A stretch of 64,000 nt of DNA from Microbacterium sp. USTB-Y (GTDB lineage: Bacteria > Actinomycetota > Actinomycetes > Actinomycetales > Microbacteriaceae). A program made the position numbers and the translations under genes. The notes under the pieces were generated by a model. It saw nothing but the letters and a program-made list of their open reading frames with translations, made no database searches and was not told the DNA's origin. Shown here one piece after another: positions 16,640-25,391 of this stretch; the first letter of the stretch is position 1; every line of letters starts with the position of its first letter. The DNA lies in the NCBI RefSeq assembly GCF_023703415.1, contig NZ_JAGMTU010000002.1, forward strand, positions 682,001-746,000, given 5' to 3'.

Positions 16640-17167
16640 TCAGCTCTGCGGGGCCGGAGCCTGCTCCCGTGACGAGACCAGGCTGTCGTAGTGCCGGTCG
16701 ACGTAGAGAAGGGGTGCGCCGGGCGTGCCCTCGATCACGTCGAGCACGTCGAGCAGCACGAGCGAGGACGGTCCGACCGGATGCGTCTCCCGGATCGTGC
16801 CGCGCACGGCGACCCGGGCCGAGGGCAGGAAGGGCTCGCCGGTGGGCAGTGTGCGGAACCCCTGCTCCGCGGTGAAACGGGGCTGGCCCGAGCGGGCGAA
16901 CGCGTCGGCGATCGGCTCCTGCCCCGCGACGAGGAAGTGCACCAGCGCGCTGGGTGCGCTGAGGATCCCACCCGCGCTGCCGGTCGCCCGGGTGACCGAG
17001 AACACGAGCACCGCCGGGTCGGCGCTCACCGAGGCGACGCTCGACAGCGTGAGCCCGACCGGGCCGTCGGGGGCGACTCCCGTCACCAGGGCGACGCCGG
17101 CCGGATGGTGCCGGAACGCCCCCTTGAACTTCTCGGTGACGTCCTCTTCCAGACCGGGGGTGCTCAT
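16640..17167 (-). CDS. Flavin reductase-like FMN-binding protein
   Basis: A 175-aa protein of the split-barrel flavin reductase family (small component of two-component monooxygenases). Typical features are the start FRHHPAGVALVTG, the SLSSVASVSADPAVLVFSV strand pair, and a C-terminal LLYVDRHYDSL. These proteins reduce FMN or FAD with NAD(P)H for a partner oxygenase. No oxygenase is adjacent, so the partner is unknown. It starts at ATG 17167 behind a weak AGAGAAG site and is divergent from the GyrI-like gene. Confidence 0.82.
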   Translation of the reverse strand: MSTPGLEEDVTEKFKGAFRHHPAGVALVTGVAPDGPVGLTLSSVASVSADPAVLVFSVTRATGSAGGILSAPSALVHFLVAGQEPIADAFARSGQPRFTAEQGFRTLPTGEPFLPSARVAVRGTIRETHPVGPSSLVLLDVLDVIEGTPGAPLLYVDRHYDSLVSSREQAPAPQS

Positions 17168-17293
17168 CCTGCTTCTCTCTGTCGTCGTGCCGCGGGCGCA
17201 GAGTTCACGCCCGCACTCAACGGTATGCCCGATCCGGGAGCATCGGCTCCGTTCCCGCCTCACTCCGTCATGGCCGGTGTCGGTGCCCTGTGC

Positions 17294-17299
17294 TGGAAT
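17294..17299 (+). promoter_or_regulatory. -10 box, leaderless type, for the GyrI-like gene
   Basis: TGGAAT ends 6 nt before the ATG at 17306, and no Shine-Dalgarno is present. Confidence 0.45.
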
Positions 17300-17305
17300 G
17301 CCTCC

Positions 17306-17932
17306 ATGACGACGGGGACCAAGACCGATCTCACCAAGACCCTGGACGGCTATCGCGCGCGCATCGACGAGTTCCGCCTTCTCGAGCTGCCTCCGAGCCG
17401 CTACCTCGCGATCGACGGCCACGGGGATCCGAACACGGCCCCCGCCTATGCCGAGGCCCTGGAGGCGCTGTACCCGGTCGCCTATGCGCTGAAGTTCGCG
17501 AGTCGGCGCGAACTCGACCGGGACTACGTCGTCCCGCCCCTGGAGGGACTGTGGTGGGCGGACGACATGGACGCGTTCACGACCGCCCGCGACAAGACCC
17601 GCTGGGACTGGACGATGATGATCCTCATCCCGGACTGGGTCGAGGATCCGCTCGTGCACGCCGCGATCGCGACCGTGCGGGAGAAGAAGTCGCCGGCGCG
17701 GATCGATGCGCTCCGGATCCTCCCCCTCTCGGAGGGGACGTGCATGCAGACGCTGCACGTCGGATCCTTCGATGACGAGGCCCCGCTCCTGGAGCGCCTG
17801 CACGACGAGGTGATCCCCGAGCACGGCCTGCGCCTCGCGGGTCTGCACCACGAGATCTATCTCAGCGACGCCCGCCGGGTCCCTCCGGAGCGCCGCCGCA
17901 CGATCCTGCGCCAGCCCGTGGCGCCCGCCTGA
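17306..17932 (+). CDS. GyrI-like small-molecule-binding protein
   Basis: A 208-aa stand-alone GyrI/SOUL-type domain protein. The start (PPSRYLAIDGHGDPN) and the duplicated beta-alpha-beta-beta layout (YVVPPLEGLWW and the C-terminal LAGLHHEIYLSD) match proteins annotated as GyrI-like domain-containing. The fold binds lipophilic drugs, and some members hydrolyse electrophiles such as cyclopropanes; the ligand here is unknown. No HTH is fused. It appears monocistronic and ends 6 nt before a convergent thioesterase gene. Confidence 0.75.
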   Translation: MTTGTKTDLTKTLDGYRARIDEFRLLELPPSRYLAIDGHGDPNTAPAYAEALEALYPVAYALKFASRRELDRDYVVPPLEGLWWADDMDAFTTARDKTRWDWTMMILIPDWVEDPLVHAAIATVREKKSPARIDALRILPLSEGTCMQTLHVGSFDDEAPLLERLHDEVIPEHGLRLAGLHHEIYLSDARRVPPERRRTILRQPVAPA

Positions 17933-17937
17933 TCGCC

Positions 17938-18717
17938 TCAGCCGCGCATCGGGCGCACCGTGAGGATCTGCTGCACCGTCCCGACCGGACCCCGCTCGTC
18001 GTGCAGCACGGTCTCGGTCAGGCCTAGGCCGGTCGGCCCGATCGACACCGTCGTGTCGAAGCCGATCCAGTCCCCCTCCGGCTCGGCGAACAGATGACAG
18101 GTGAGATCGACGTTCGGGAACGCGACCTCCGTCGGCGCCAGACGCAGGGTCAGGCCGTTCGCGAAGTCGACTATGCCCAGCAGGCGCGGGATCCGGCCGA
18201 CCGGCTCCCCCTCCACGAGCGGGATGCGCGGCTTCAGCCAGGCCCACGCATGCCCCGGTTCCCGCTGCCCCCGGTGGAAGTCCACGCTGCGGACGGCGCC
18301 GCCCTGCCAGTGATCGCCCATCGCCCACGGAGCGAGTTGGTCGCGGCCCGGCATCGCGTTCAGGGCGCTGCCGGCCAGCTCGCGGGTGTCCGCGGCCTGC
18401 AGGAACCAGGCCCGCGCGATCACCGCGGCGCGTCCGTCGTGGCTCAGCACTGCCTCCACGAGCTCGATCGTGCGGCCGGGACGCAGGATCCTGATCTCGA
18501 GGTCGACGCGCTCGAGCGGGATCGTCCCGAGGATGTCGTACGAGATCCTGCCGAGCTGCAGCTCGCCACCGCGGCGGTCGGCGTGATCCCGCTCGATCGC
18601 GTGCGCGATGAGTCCGAGTGCCGGCGCGACGTGCTGCTCCTGCGTGCTCCACGCCCCCTCGACCGCAGAGGTCGGTCGGAAGGCGGACGTGTCGACGCGT
18701 TCGAAATAGGAGGGCAT
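17938..18717 (-). CDS. Acyl-CoA thioesterase-like double hotdog protein
   Basis: A 259-aa protein with two hotdog halves, as in TesB-type or thioesterase-family proteins of actinobacteria: the N-terminal half contains GRISYDILGTIPLERVDL and the C-terminal half FPNVDLTCHLFAEPEGDWIGFDTTVSIGPTGLG, a usual conserved segment. It probably hydrolyses acyl-CoA esters, with unknown chain length. A TAGGAT -10 box sits 6 nt before the ATG. No neighbour suggests a pathway. Confidence 0.78.
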   Translation of the reverse strand: MPSYFERVDTSAFRPTSAVEGAWSTQEQHVAPALGLIAHAIERDHADRRGGELQLGRISYDILGTIPLERVDLEIRILRPGRTIELVEAVLSHDGRAAVIARAWFLQAADTRELAGSALNAMPGRDQLAPWAMGDHWQGGAVRSVDFHRGQREPGHAWAWLKPRIPLVEGEPVGRIPRLLGIVDFANGLTLRLAPTEVAFPNVDLTCHLFAEPEGDWIGFDTTVSIGPTGLGLTETVLHDERGPVGTVQQILTVRPMRG

Positions 18718-18723
18718 GGTCGG

Positions 18724-18729
18724 ATCCTA
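18724..18729 (-). promoter_or_regulatory. -10 box, leaderless type, for the thioesterase gene
   Basis: TAGGAT on the minus strand, 6 nt before the ATG at 18717. Confidence 0.55.
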
Positions 18730-18843
18730 TGTCGGCCCGCTGCCGCACCCGCCCGCGGTCATGGCCGGGGCGTCGGCGGGGAACATCCCGGCGCGCGGTA
18801 CGTTGATGTCGTCGAGCAGATCGATCCGCACGAGAGGAACAGC

Positions 18844-19317
18844 ATGCGCCCCTACCTGGACAAGGTGATCCCGGACGCGTGGAAGGCCGCCTCCGCGTAC
18901 TCCGACGCGGTCGCCAGGGCCACCGCCGATCAGGGCCTCACCACCGCCGAGGCCGAGTTCATCAAGGTGCGCGCGTCGCAGCTGAACGCATGCGCGTTCT
19001 GCCTCGACCTGCACTCCCGCGAGGCGCGAGCGGCCGGCATCCCCCAGCAGAAGCTCGACGTGCTGCCCGCGTGGCGCGAATCCGACCTCTTCACCGAGCG
19101 GGAGAAGGCGATGCTGGCGATCGCCGAGGCCGCGACCCGGATGCCGCTGGGCGAGGAGGCGAAGGCCGATCTCGCCGCCGCCCGCGGGCTGCTGGGCGAC
19201 GACGTCTTCGCCGCCGCCGAGTGGGTGGCGCTGACCATCAACATGTTCAACCGCCTCTCGATCCTCAGCGAGCACCCCGTGCGCCCGCGCGATGCCGAGG
19301 GTGCCCTCGTCCGCTGA
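18844..19317 (+). CDS. Carboxymuconolactone decarboxylase-family (AhpD-like) protein
   Basis: A 157-aa all-helical protein with the AhpD-type redox motif CAFC followed by the conserved His (NACAFCLDLHS, about residues 49-59). Such stand-alone CMD proteins are thiol peroxidase-like or alkylhydroperoxidase proteins. GAGAGGAAC before the ATG is a usable ribosome site. It lies between a divergent thioesterase gene and a convergent DUF1275 gene. Confidence 0.88.
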   Translation: MRPYLDKVIPDAWKAASAYSDAVARATADQGLTTAEAEFIKVRASQLNACAFCLDLHSREARAAGIPQQKLDVLPAWRESDLFTEREKAMLAIAEAATRMPLGEEAKADLAAARGLLGDDVFAAAEWVALTINMFNRLSILSEHPVRPRDAEGALVR

Positions 19318-19332
19318 TCAGCGCCGTACCCG

Positions 19333-19968
19333 TCAGCGCCGTGACACCACGCTGATCGCCACCGCGAGTGCGGCGAGCACGACGGCCGCACCGAGCAGCG
19401 CGCCGTCGCCGAGCCATCGATGCGCGGCCGCACCGGCGACCGCTCCGGCGGCGAGCGATGCCCAGAGCAGCAGCGGGCGGCGCCAGGCCGTGGCGGAGCG
19501 GCCCGTGACGAGGTCCGCGAGTGCCAGGCCGAGGCTCACGAGAGTCCCCGTGGCGTAGGTGATCGCGATCCGCGCCCTCCCGTCGGCCAGGTAGAGGGTG
19601 TTCAACGCGCCCATCGCACAGGCCAGCAGCGCGAAGCGCCACGCGGCGTGCGGGAACGCGAATCCCACGGCCGCGCACGCGGCCACGGCGATCGCGCTCG
19701 CCGCGACCACGAGACTCCGACGCCGGACGTGGTGGCCCACGGCGACCCCGCCGGCCGCGACCCCGATCACGAAGGCGACGACGAGCGCGAGCGGCAGCAG
19801 GGCACGGGCCGGATCCGTCCAGATCTCGACTCCGGCCTGGGTGGAGTTGCCGCTCATGAACGAGACGAACAGTCCGCCGGTCTCGATGAAGCCGACCGCA
19901 TCGACGTATCCGGCGACGGCGCTGAGCGCGAGGGAGAGCACGACCCCGCGCCGGGAGACCGCTCTCAT
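19333..19968 (-). CDS. DUF1275 (YoaK-family) membrane protein
   Basis: A 211-aa integral membrane protein with about six helices. The N-terminal segment AGYVDAVGFIETGGLFVSFMSGN contains the diagnostic VDAxxF and MSGN motifs of DUF1275. The function of this family is unknown. It starts at ATG 19968 and ends 15 nt after the convergent CMD gene. Confidence 0.88.
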   Translation of the reverse strand: MRAVSRRGVVLSLALSAVAGYVDAVGFIETGGLFVSFMSGNSTQAGVEIWTDPARALLPLALVVAFVIGVAAGGVAVGHHVRRRSLVVAASAIAVAACAAVGFAFPHAAWRFALLACAMGALNTLYLADGRARIAITYATGTLVSLGLALADLVTGRSATAWRRPLLLWASLAAGAVAGAAAHRWLGDGALLGAAVVLAALAVAISVVSRR

Positions 19969-20038
19969 GCTTCCGCTCCGCTCACTCGCACCGGTCCATC
20001 CTCCGGCCCGGTGCAGCTCCGCGGCAAACCGGGGACGA

Positions 20039-20074
20039 CTTCGGGCCCGCCGGAGCGATCCGACGGGCCCGAAG
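20039..20074 (-). terminator. Hairpin downstream of msrA
   Basis: A perfect 11-bp stem (20039-20049 with 20064-20074) and a 14-nt loop just after the msrA stop codon. There is no clear T tract, so termination strength is uncertain. Confidence 0.55.
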
Positions 20075-20084
20075 GGAAAGGCGA

Positions 20085-20642
20085 CTACTGCGCGGCGGCC
20101 TCGCTCCGACGCGGCAGCACCCAGCCCGCCCGTGGGAAGTGGCACGTGTAGCCGTCCGGGTAGCGCACCAGGTAGTCCTGGTGCTCGGGCTCGGCCTCCC
20201 AGAACGGGCCCTCCGGCTCGATCGTGGTGACCGCCTTGCCCGGCCACAGGCCGGAGGCGTCCACATCGGCGATGGTGTCGCGCGCGACGCGCTCCTGCTC
20301 GGGGCTGAGCGGGAAGATCGCCGAGCGGTAGCTCGATCCGATGTCGTTGCCCTGCCGGTTCAGCGTCGACGGATCGTGGATCTGGAAGAAGAACGCGAGG
20401 ATGTCGCGATACGTCGTCTTCGACGGGTCGAAGACGATCTCGACGGCCTCCGCGTGTCCCGGGTGGTTCCGGTACGTCGCGTGGTCGTTGCTGCCGCCGG
20501 TGTAGCCGACGCGGGTGCCGAGCACCCCGGGCTGACGGCGGATGAGATCCTCCACGCCCCAGAAGCATCCGCCTGCGAGGACGGCGGTCTCGGCGCCCGG
20601 GACGCGGGCGATGGATCCGGTGTCGGCGGGTCCGCTGGTCAT
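20085..20642 (-). CDS. msrA: Peptide methionine-(S)-S-oxide reductase MsrA
   Basis: A 185-aa MsrA with the catalytic cysteine in GGCFWG (Cys26) and the conserved GYxGG motif. A second cysteine (YTCHF, near residue 168) may be the resolving residue. It repairs S-epimers of methionine sulfoxide in proteins using thioredoxin. Its start overlaps the stop of msrB (ATGA), so both epimer-specific repair enzymes are made from one transcript. Confidence 0.95.
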   Translation of the reverse strand: MTSGPADTGSIARVPGAETAVLAGGCFWGVEDLIRRQPGVLGTRVGYTGGSNDHATYRNHPGHAEAVEIVFDPSKTTYRDILAFFFQIHDPSTLNRQGNDIGSSYRSAIFPLSPEQERVARDTIADVDASGLWPGKAVTTIEPEGPFWEAEPEHQDYLVRYPDGYTCHFPRAGWVLPRRSEAAAQ

Positions 20643-21121
20643 GATGCGTTCTCCTCAGAAGTGTGCGGGGCGATGGTCTCGAACAGTCCACGGTACGCGC
20701 CGTAGCCCTGCTCCTCGAGCTCGGCCGCGGGGACGAAGCGCAGCGCCGCCGAGTTCATGCAGTATCTCAGGCCGCCGGCATCACGCGGGCCGTCGTCGAA
20801 GACGTGGCTCAGGTGGCTCTCGGCACCGGACGACAGGGCCTCGGTCCGCACCATCCCGAACGTGCGGTCGGTGCGGGTCGTGACGGATCCGTCGTCGATC
20901 GGCCGGGTGAAGCTCGGCCAGCCGGTTCCGCTGTCGAACTTGTCCGTGGACGAGAACAGCGGCTGCCCCGAGACGACGTCGACGTAGATGCCCGGCGCGT
21001 GGTTGTCCCAGTACTCGTTGCGGAACGCCGGCTCCGTGCCGCCTTCCTGCGTGACCCGGTACTGGTGCGCGGTCAGGGCGTTCAGCGCCTCGGTCGTGCG
21101 GCGGTAGTCGGTGGGGTTCAT
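20639..21121 (-). CDS. msrB: Peptide methionine-(R)-S-oxide reductase MsrB (zinc-less, one-Cys form)
   Basis: A 160-aa MsrB with the catalytic cysteine at Cys121 ([11 protein letters not shown]) and the conserved [11 protein letters not shown] and [21 protein letters not shown] segments. Cys121 is the only cysteine in the protein. The four zinc-binding cysteines of the common form are gone ([12 protein letters not shown] replaces the CxxC site), and the alternative resolving position in FDSGxGWPSF is a threonine. Sulfenic acid reduction must therefore use an external thiol or direct thioredoxin attack. It is first in the msrBA operon, with an AGGAGGAG ribosome site. Confidence 0.94.
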   Translation of the reverse strand: MNPTDYRRTTEALNALTAHQYRVTQEGGTEPAFRNEYWDNHAPGIYVDVVSGQPLFSSTDKFDSGTGWPSFTRPIDDGSVTTRTDRTFGMVRTEALSSGAESHLSHVFDDGPRDAGGLRYCMNSAALRFVPAAELEEQGYGAYRGLFETIAPHTSEENAS

Positions 21122-21137
21122 CGTGGTGCTCCTCCTC

Positions 21138-21160
21138 TGACGCCGCTGGCTGCGGCGTCA
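21138..21160 (-). promoter_or_regulatory. Hairpin abutting the msrB ribosome-binding site
   Basis: A perfect 9-bp stem (21138-21146 with 21152-21160) with a 5-nt loop lies in the msrB leader, immediately before the GAGGAGGAGC ribosome site at 21128-21137. It could modulate ribosome access or mRNA stability. Confidence 0.5.
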
Positions 21161-21266
21161 TCAAGAAGAACCACGGCCGAGGAGGATTTGGTCCCGTCAA
21201 CCTGTGCGCCGACTGTGAGTTTCCGGACGAGCCCCGAGCTGAGCTCCGCCCTGCAGGCTCCGCCGG

Positions 21267-21929
21267 TCACTCGGCACCCGGGGCGATGAGTCCCGACTCG
21301 TACGCGGCGATCACGAGCTGGGCGCGGTCGTGCGCATCCAGCTTGACCATCGTCCGGTTGACATGCGTCTTCGCAGTCGCGGGCGAGATGAACAGGGCCG
21401 CGCCGATCTGCTCGTTGGAGAGGCCGCGGCCCACGAGCCCCAGGATCTCGATCTCGCGTTCGGTGAGCTCCGCGGGGAGCAGGCGAGGGGAGTGAGCCGG
21501 CCCGGCATCGAGGGACCGGCGGATCAGCGCGCGGGTGGCGGCCGGCGAGAGCAGCTCCTCCCCCGCATGCACCGTGCGCACCGCGCGCACGATCTCGGCC
21601 GGATCAACGCCCTTCCCGAGGAACCCGGATGCCCCTGCGCGGAGCGCCGCCAGGACGTTCTCCTCGTCCTCGAAGGTCGTCAGCACGAGCACGCGGGTCC
21701 CCTCCAGGCCGGGGTCGGCGCGGAGCAGCCCGGTCGCCGCGATCCCGTCGGTGCCCGGCATGCGCAGATCCATCACCACGACGTCGGGACGTGCCGTCCG
21801 CGCGAGGCCGACGGCTTCCGCCCCGTCCGCGGCCTCGCCGACCACCTCGATGTCCTCCTCGTGCCGCAGCAGGCCCGCGACGGCGGAGCGGATGAGCGGC
21901 TGGTCGTCCGCGATGAGCACCCGGATCAT
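21267..21929 (-). CDS. NarL/FixJ-family response regulator
   Basis: A 220-aa response regulator. The receiver domain (1-120) has the acid pocket (ADD, residues 7-9), phospho-acceptor Asp54 (VVMDLRMPG) and Lys in LGKG. The C-terminal LuxR-type HTH (about 150-215) carries LTEREIEILGLVGRGLSNEQIG. It overlaps the kinase gene upstream (ATGA). The divergent ABC exporter genes are the most likely targets, as in LiaSR-like envelope-stress systems. Confidence 0.93.
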   Translation of the reverse strand: MIRVLIADDQPLIRSAVAGLLRHEEDIEVVGEAADGAEAVGLARTARPDVVVMDLRMPGTDGIAATGLLRADPGLEGTRVLVLTTFEDEENVLAALRAGASGFLGKGVDPAEIVRAVRTVHAGEELLSPAATRALIRRSLDAGPAHSPRLLPAELTEREIEILGLVGRGLSNEQIGAALFISPATAKTHVNRTMVKLDAHDRAQLVIAAYESGLIAPGAE

Positions 21930-23083
21930 GCGGCGCCCCCGGGAAGAGTGGCGACCACGCGGAAGCGCCCCTCTGTGGTGTCCAGCGCGAGGCCGCCGTC
22001 GACCTCCTCGAGACGTTCGCGCATCCCGACGAGACCGTGTCCGTCTGCTCCGGTCGGCGCCGGCGGATCCGAGAGCGGGTTCGTGATGCGGATGATGAGT
22101 CCCTCCTCGGCGTAGTCGAGCTGCAGCTCCGCGGTGCGGTCGGCCCCGTGCTTGTAGGCGTTCGTGAGCCCCTCCTGCACCACGCGGTACGCGATCGCCC
22201 CGAGCCGTCCGTCGAGCGGGCGGGGCGTGCCGTCCACGCGCACGTGCACCTTCAGCCCGCTGCGGGCGAAGAGCGCGAGCAGCCCCTCGATCCGTCCGAA
22301 ATCGGGCTCGTCCACGATGTCCCGGCCGGCCGTCGTGCGCAGCAGGCCGAGCATGTCGTTGAGCTCGGTCAGCACGCTGCGCGCGGCGTCCCCGACGATC
22401 GTGATCGCCTCCTCGGCCTCGGCCGGGTCGCTGCGCAGCGTCCGGGCCGCGACCCCGGTCTGCAGGTTGATGACGGCGATCCGGTGCGCGACGGAATCGT
22501 GCAGGTCCCGGGCGATGGCGAGGCGGTCCTCCGCGACCCGCCGGCGTGCCTCCGACTCGCGCGACTCCTCCGCCTTGCGCGCGCGTTCCCGCGCCGATTC
22601 CAGCGCGTCGAAGTAGGAGCGGATCGCGGATCCCAGCGCGGCCGCGAAGGCGATCAGCACCGCCGGCTGCAGCGTCGCGGGCGAGGTGAGCTCGGCGGCG
22701 TCGAGGCCGCGCCCCACGAGCTCCTCGATCGGCAGCAGCACGACCAGCGCCGCCGCCGCGGTGACCGTGACCGCACGGGAGCGATGGCGCGCCACGGTGT
22801 ACATCGCGATCGCGACCGGCAGCACGAACGCCGGTGTGTAGGGCTGTCCGAGCAGCATCGCGGCGGGACCGATCGCGACGCAGACGACGAGCACGGTGAG
22901 AGGGAGGCGCCGGCGCGCGAGCAGCACCACCCCGGCCAGGACCATCCCGGGCAGCACCGTCCAGCCGTGCGGCGCCGACGGCTCGCGGGAGAACGGGGCG
23001 AAGGCCGCGAGGCTCACGAGAAGGAGCACCCCGACGTCGATCACGACGTCGCGGACGCGGAGGCCGCCCGGCAGTGCGCGCAT
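21926..23083 (-). CDS. NarL-type sensor histidine kinase
   Basis: A 385-aa kinase with about five N-terminal membrane helices (residues 10-160) and almost no extracytoplasmic loops, so it probably senses within the membrane. A coiled-coil linker precedes the HisKA_3 phospho-acceptor (ARDLHDSVAHR, His195). The HATPase domain has VVQEGLTNAYKHG and the G-box DGHGLVGMRERL. The ATG at 23083 follows AGGAGG. It overlaps the regulator gene, and its promoter faces that of the ABC exporter. Confidence 0.92.
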   Translation of the reverse strand: MRALPGGLRVRDVVIDVGVLLLVSLAAFAPFSREPSAPHGWTVLPGMVLAGVVLLARRRLPLTVLVVCVAIGPAAMLLGQPYTPAFVLPVAIAMYTVARHRSRAVTVTAAAALVVLLPIEELVGRGLDAAELTSPATLQPAVLIAFAAALGSAIRSYFDALESARERARKAEESRESEARRRVAEDRLAIARDLHDSVAHRIAVINLQTGVAARTLRSDPAEAEEAITIVGDAARSVLTELNDMLGLLRTTAGRDIVDEPDFGRIEGLLALFARSGLKVHVRVDGTPRPLDGRLGAIAYRVVQEGLTNAYKHGADRTAELQLDYAEEGLIIRITNPLSDPPAPTGADGHGLVGMRERLEEVDGGLALDTTEGRFRVVATLPGGAA

Positions 23084-23217
23084 CCGTCCTCCTCTCCCCC
23101 GGCTCCGGCGAGATCCGACGACCGGCGCCGGCCGGCCACGCCCGCGCGGTGAGCGAGCCGCACCGACAAGCATCGCGCATGGAGCGCGCCGGGGCATCCT
23201 CCGCCCGGTGCGCCCGC

Positions 23218-23262
23218 GTACCGCGGCTGCGGTACTTCTTCGACCGCGTCCGGAGGACGCGG
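23218..23262. promoter_or_regulatory. Two dyads in the two-component/ABC exporter divergent region
   Basis: GTACCGC-N4-GCGGTAC (23218-23235) and CCGCGTCC-N3-GGACGCGG (23244-23262) are perfect inverted repeats in the 271-bp region between the divergent kinase and exporter genes. The first has the size of a LuxR/NarL-type operator; the second may be another site or a hairpin. Confidence 0.4.
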
Positions 23263-23354
23263 CGGAGCGAGACGGTCCCGAGACTGGAGAGCACGGCGCG
23301 CACAGCGCCGCGAAAGCCGCGTCCGTGCGGGCGACGGCGAGGAGAGGACGAGGA

Positions 23355-24047
23355 ATGCCATCGGTGCTGGAGGCCCGCGATCTGCGTCGGGCGTATGGGA
23401 GCGGTTCCGATCGCTTCGAGGCCCTTCGGGGCGTGTCGGTAAACGTGATGGCGGGTGAGAGCCTCGCCATCGTCGGCAAGAGCGGATCCGGGAAGTCGAC
23501 CCTCATGCATCTGCTCGCGCTGCTCGACCGTCCGAACTCCGGAAGCGTGTTCGTCGACGGTGCCGACGCGGAGCAGGTGCGCGGACGCGAGCTCAACCGG
23601 CTACGCAACGAGCAGTTCGGATTCGTGTTCCAGCAGTTCTTCCTCAACGCGCACGCGAGCGTGTTGGACAACGTCTCGCTGCCGCTCGTCATCGCGGGGA
23701 TCCCTCGGGCGGAGCGACGGCAGCGCGCGCTGGAGGCGCTCGACCGGCTGGGTCTCGCCGACAAGGCGCGCAATCGTGCCAACGACCTGTCCGGCGGGCA
23801 GAAGCAGCGGGTCGTGATCGCGCGGGCGCTCGTGAACGATCCGAAGATCATCTTCGCGGACGAGCCGACCGGCAATCTCGACTCCGCCACCGGCGCGGAG
23901 GTGGAGGGCATGCTCTTCGATCTCAACCGCACGCAGGGCATCACGCTCGTCGTCGTCACGCACGACGCTGACCTGGCTTCCCGCTGCGGACGCAGCATCA
24001 CGATGCGGGACGGGCTGATCTCGGATGTCTCGGAGGTGGCGGCATGA
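23355..24047 (+). CDS. MacB-type ABC transporter ATP-binding protein
   Basis: A 230-aa ABC ATPase with Walker A GKSGSGKST (41-49), Q-loop FVFQQFF, signature LSGGQKQR, Walker B IIFADEP and H-loop THD. Sequence type and size match the LolD/MacB group that pairs with FtsX-like permeases to export peptides, antibiotics or envelope components. It overlaps the permease gene (ATGA) and is probably induced by the divergent two-component system. Confidence 0.93.
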   Translation: MPSVLEARDLRRAYGSGSDRFEALRGVSVNVMAGESLAIVGKSGSGKSTLMHLLALLDRPNSGSVFVDGADAEQVRGRELNRLRNEQFGFVFQQFFLNAHASVLDNVSLPLVIAGIPRAERRQRALEALDRLGLADKARNRANDLSGGQKQRVVIARALVNDPKIIFADEPTGNLDSATGAEVEGMLFDLNRTQGITLVVVTHDADLASRCGRSITMRDGLISDVSEVAA

Positions 24048-25342
24048 AGACCGGGGACCTCATCGCCTCGGCCGTCGCGAACACCTTCCGCAGCAAGCTG
24101 CGCACGACGCTCACCGTCATCGCGATCTTCATCGGAGCGTTCACCCTCACCCTCACCTCGGCCATCGGCACGGGTGTGTCCTCCTACATCGGCACCCAGG
24201 TCTCGTCGATCGGCGCGACCGACACGCTCACCGTCACGAAGGCGGCGAGCGCGCCCTCATCGACGGGATCCGGGCCGCAGAAGTACGACCCGAACGCTGC
24301 CACCGCCGTCGGCGGCGGCCCACTCGCTCGCGGCGGTGGAAGCGAGAGCGCGCTGACGGCCGAGGACATCACGACCATCAAGGGCATCGACGGCATCACC
24401 GGCGCGAGCGGCAACACGGCGGTCACGCCGTCCTGGATCGGCTACGCCGACCACGGACAGTGGGTGCTCACCGTGAACGCGGTGCGCGGCGTCAAGGCCG
24501 ACCTCGCCGCAGGAGCGCAGCTCGACAGCACATCGGACGAGAACCAGATCGTGCTCCCCACGACCTATCTCGGCAACCTGGGTCTGGGCTCGGCGAAGAA
24601 CGCGATCGGCAAGACGGTCACGATCGGCATCAAGGACTACCTCGGTGCCATGCACGAGGTCACCGCCACCGTCGTCGGGATCCAGAACGCGACGCTCTTC
24701 TCCTCGGGCGCCGCGCTCAACGACACACTGCGCTCCGCGCTCCAGACCGCTCAGGCCACCGGCCGCCCCGCGACGGTGGTGACGGGATACGGAAGCGCGA
24801 CGGCGACCTTCGCCGCGAACGCCACACCGCAGCAGATCCGCGCCGTCAAGGCGGATCTGACGAAGGCCGGCTTCACGGGGATGACCGTCGCCGATCAGCT
24901 CGGGAGCGTGCTCACGGTCGTCAACGGGATCGTCGGCGTGCTCGACGCGTTCGCGGTGATCGCCCTGATTGCCGCCGGATTCGGGATCGTCAACACCCTG
25001 CTCATGAGCGTCCAGGAGCGCACCCGTGAGATCGGCCTGATGAAGGCGATGGGCATGGGCAACGGCCGGGTGTTCGCCCTGTTCAGCCTGGAGGCGGTGT
25101 TCATCGGCTTCCTCGGGAGCGCCATCGGCGCGCTGGCCGCGATCGGGCTCGGCACCCTGATCAGCGACCGGCTCTCCGCAACGCTCCTCTCCGACCTTCC
25201 CGGCCTGCATCTGCTGCAGTTCTCCGCGGTGTCGGTGACGAGCATCGTGCTCGTGGTGATGGCGATCAGCTTCCTCGCCGGGACGCTGCCGGCCCGCCGA
25301 GCCTCGCGACAGGATCCGATCGAAGCCCTCCGGTACGAGTAG
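24044..25342 (+). CDS. MacB/FtsX-type ABC transporter permease
   Basis: A 432-aa permease with one N-terminal helix (about 20-42), a large extracytoplasmic MacB-type domain (about 45-295) and three C-terminal helices forming the FtsX domain; the cytoplasmic TREIGLMKAMGMGN coupling segment is near residue 327. It forms a mechanotransmission exporter with the ATPase upstream. The substrate is unknown, and no MacA-like adaptor is adjacent. Confidence 0.92.
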   Translation: MKTGDLIASAVANTFRSKLRTTLTVIAIFIGAFTLTLTSAIGTGVSSYIGTQVSSIGATDTLTVTKAASAPSSTGSGPQKYDPNAATAVGGGPLARGGGSESALTAEDITTIKGIDGITGASGNTAVTPSWIGYADHGQWVLTVNAVRGVKADLAAGAQLDSTSDENQIVLPTTYLGNLGLGSAKNAIGKTVTIGIKDYLGAMHEVTATVVGIQNATLFSSGAALNDTLRSALQTAQATGRPATVVTGYGSATATFAANATPQQIRAVKADLTKAGFTGMTVADQLGSVLTVVNGIVGVLDAFAVIALIAAGFGIVNTLLMSVQERTREIGLMKAMGMGNGRVFALFSLEAVFIGFLGSAIGALAAIGLGTLISDRLSATLLSDLPGLHLLQFSAVSVTSIVLVVMAISFLAGTLPARRASRQDPIEALRYE

Positions 25343-25355
25343 CACCGCCGTCTTC

Positions 25356-25391
25356 GTGACCCGGCGCCGACGGCGGCCGGCGTCGGGTCAC
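25356..25391. terminator. Terminator hairpin between ABC permease and MFS gene
   Basis: A 14-bp stem with one mismatch (25356-25369 with 25378-25391) and an 8-nt loop between the two convergent genes; it overlaps the last codon of the MFS gene. Confidence 0.65.
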
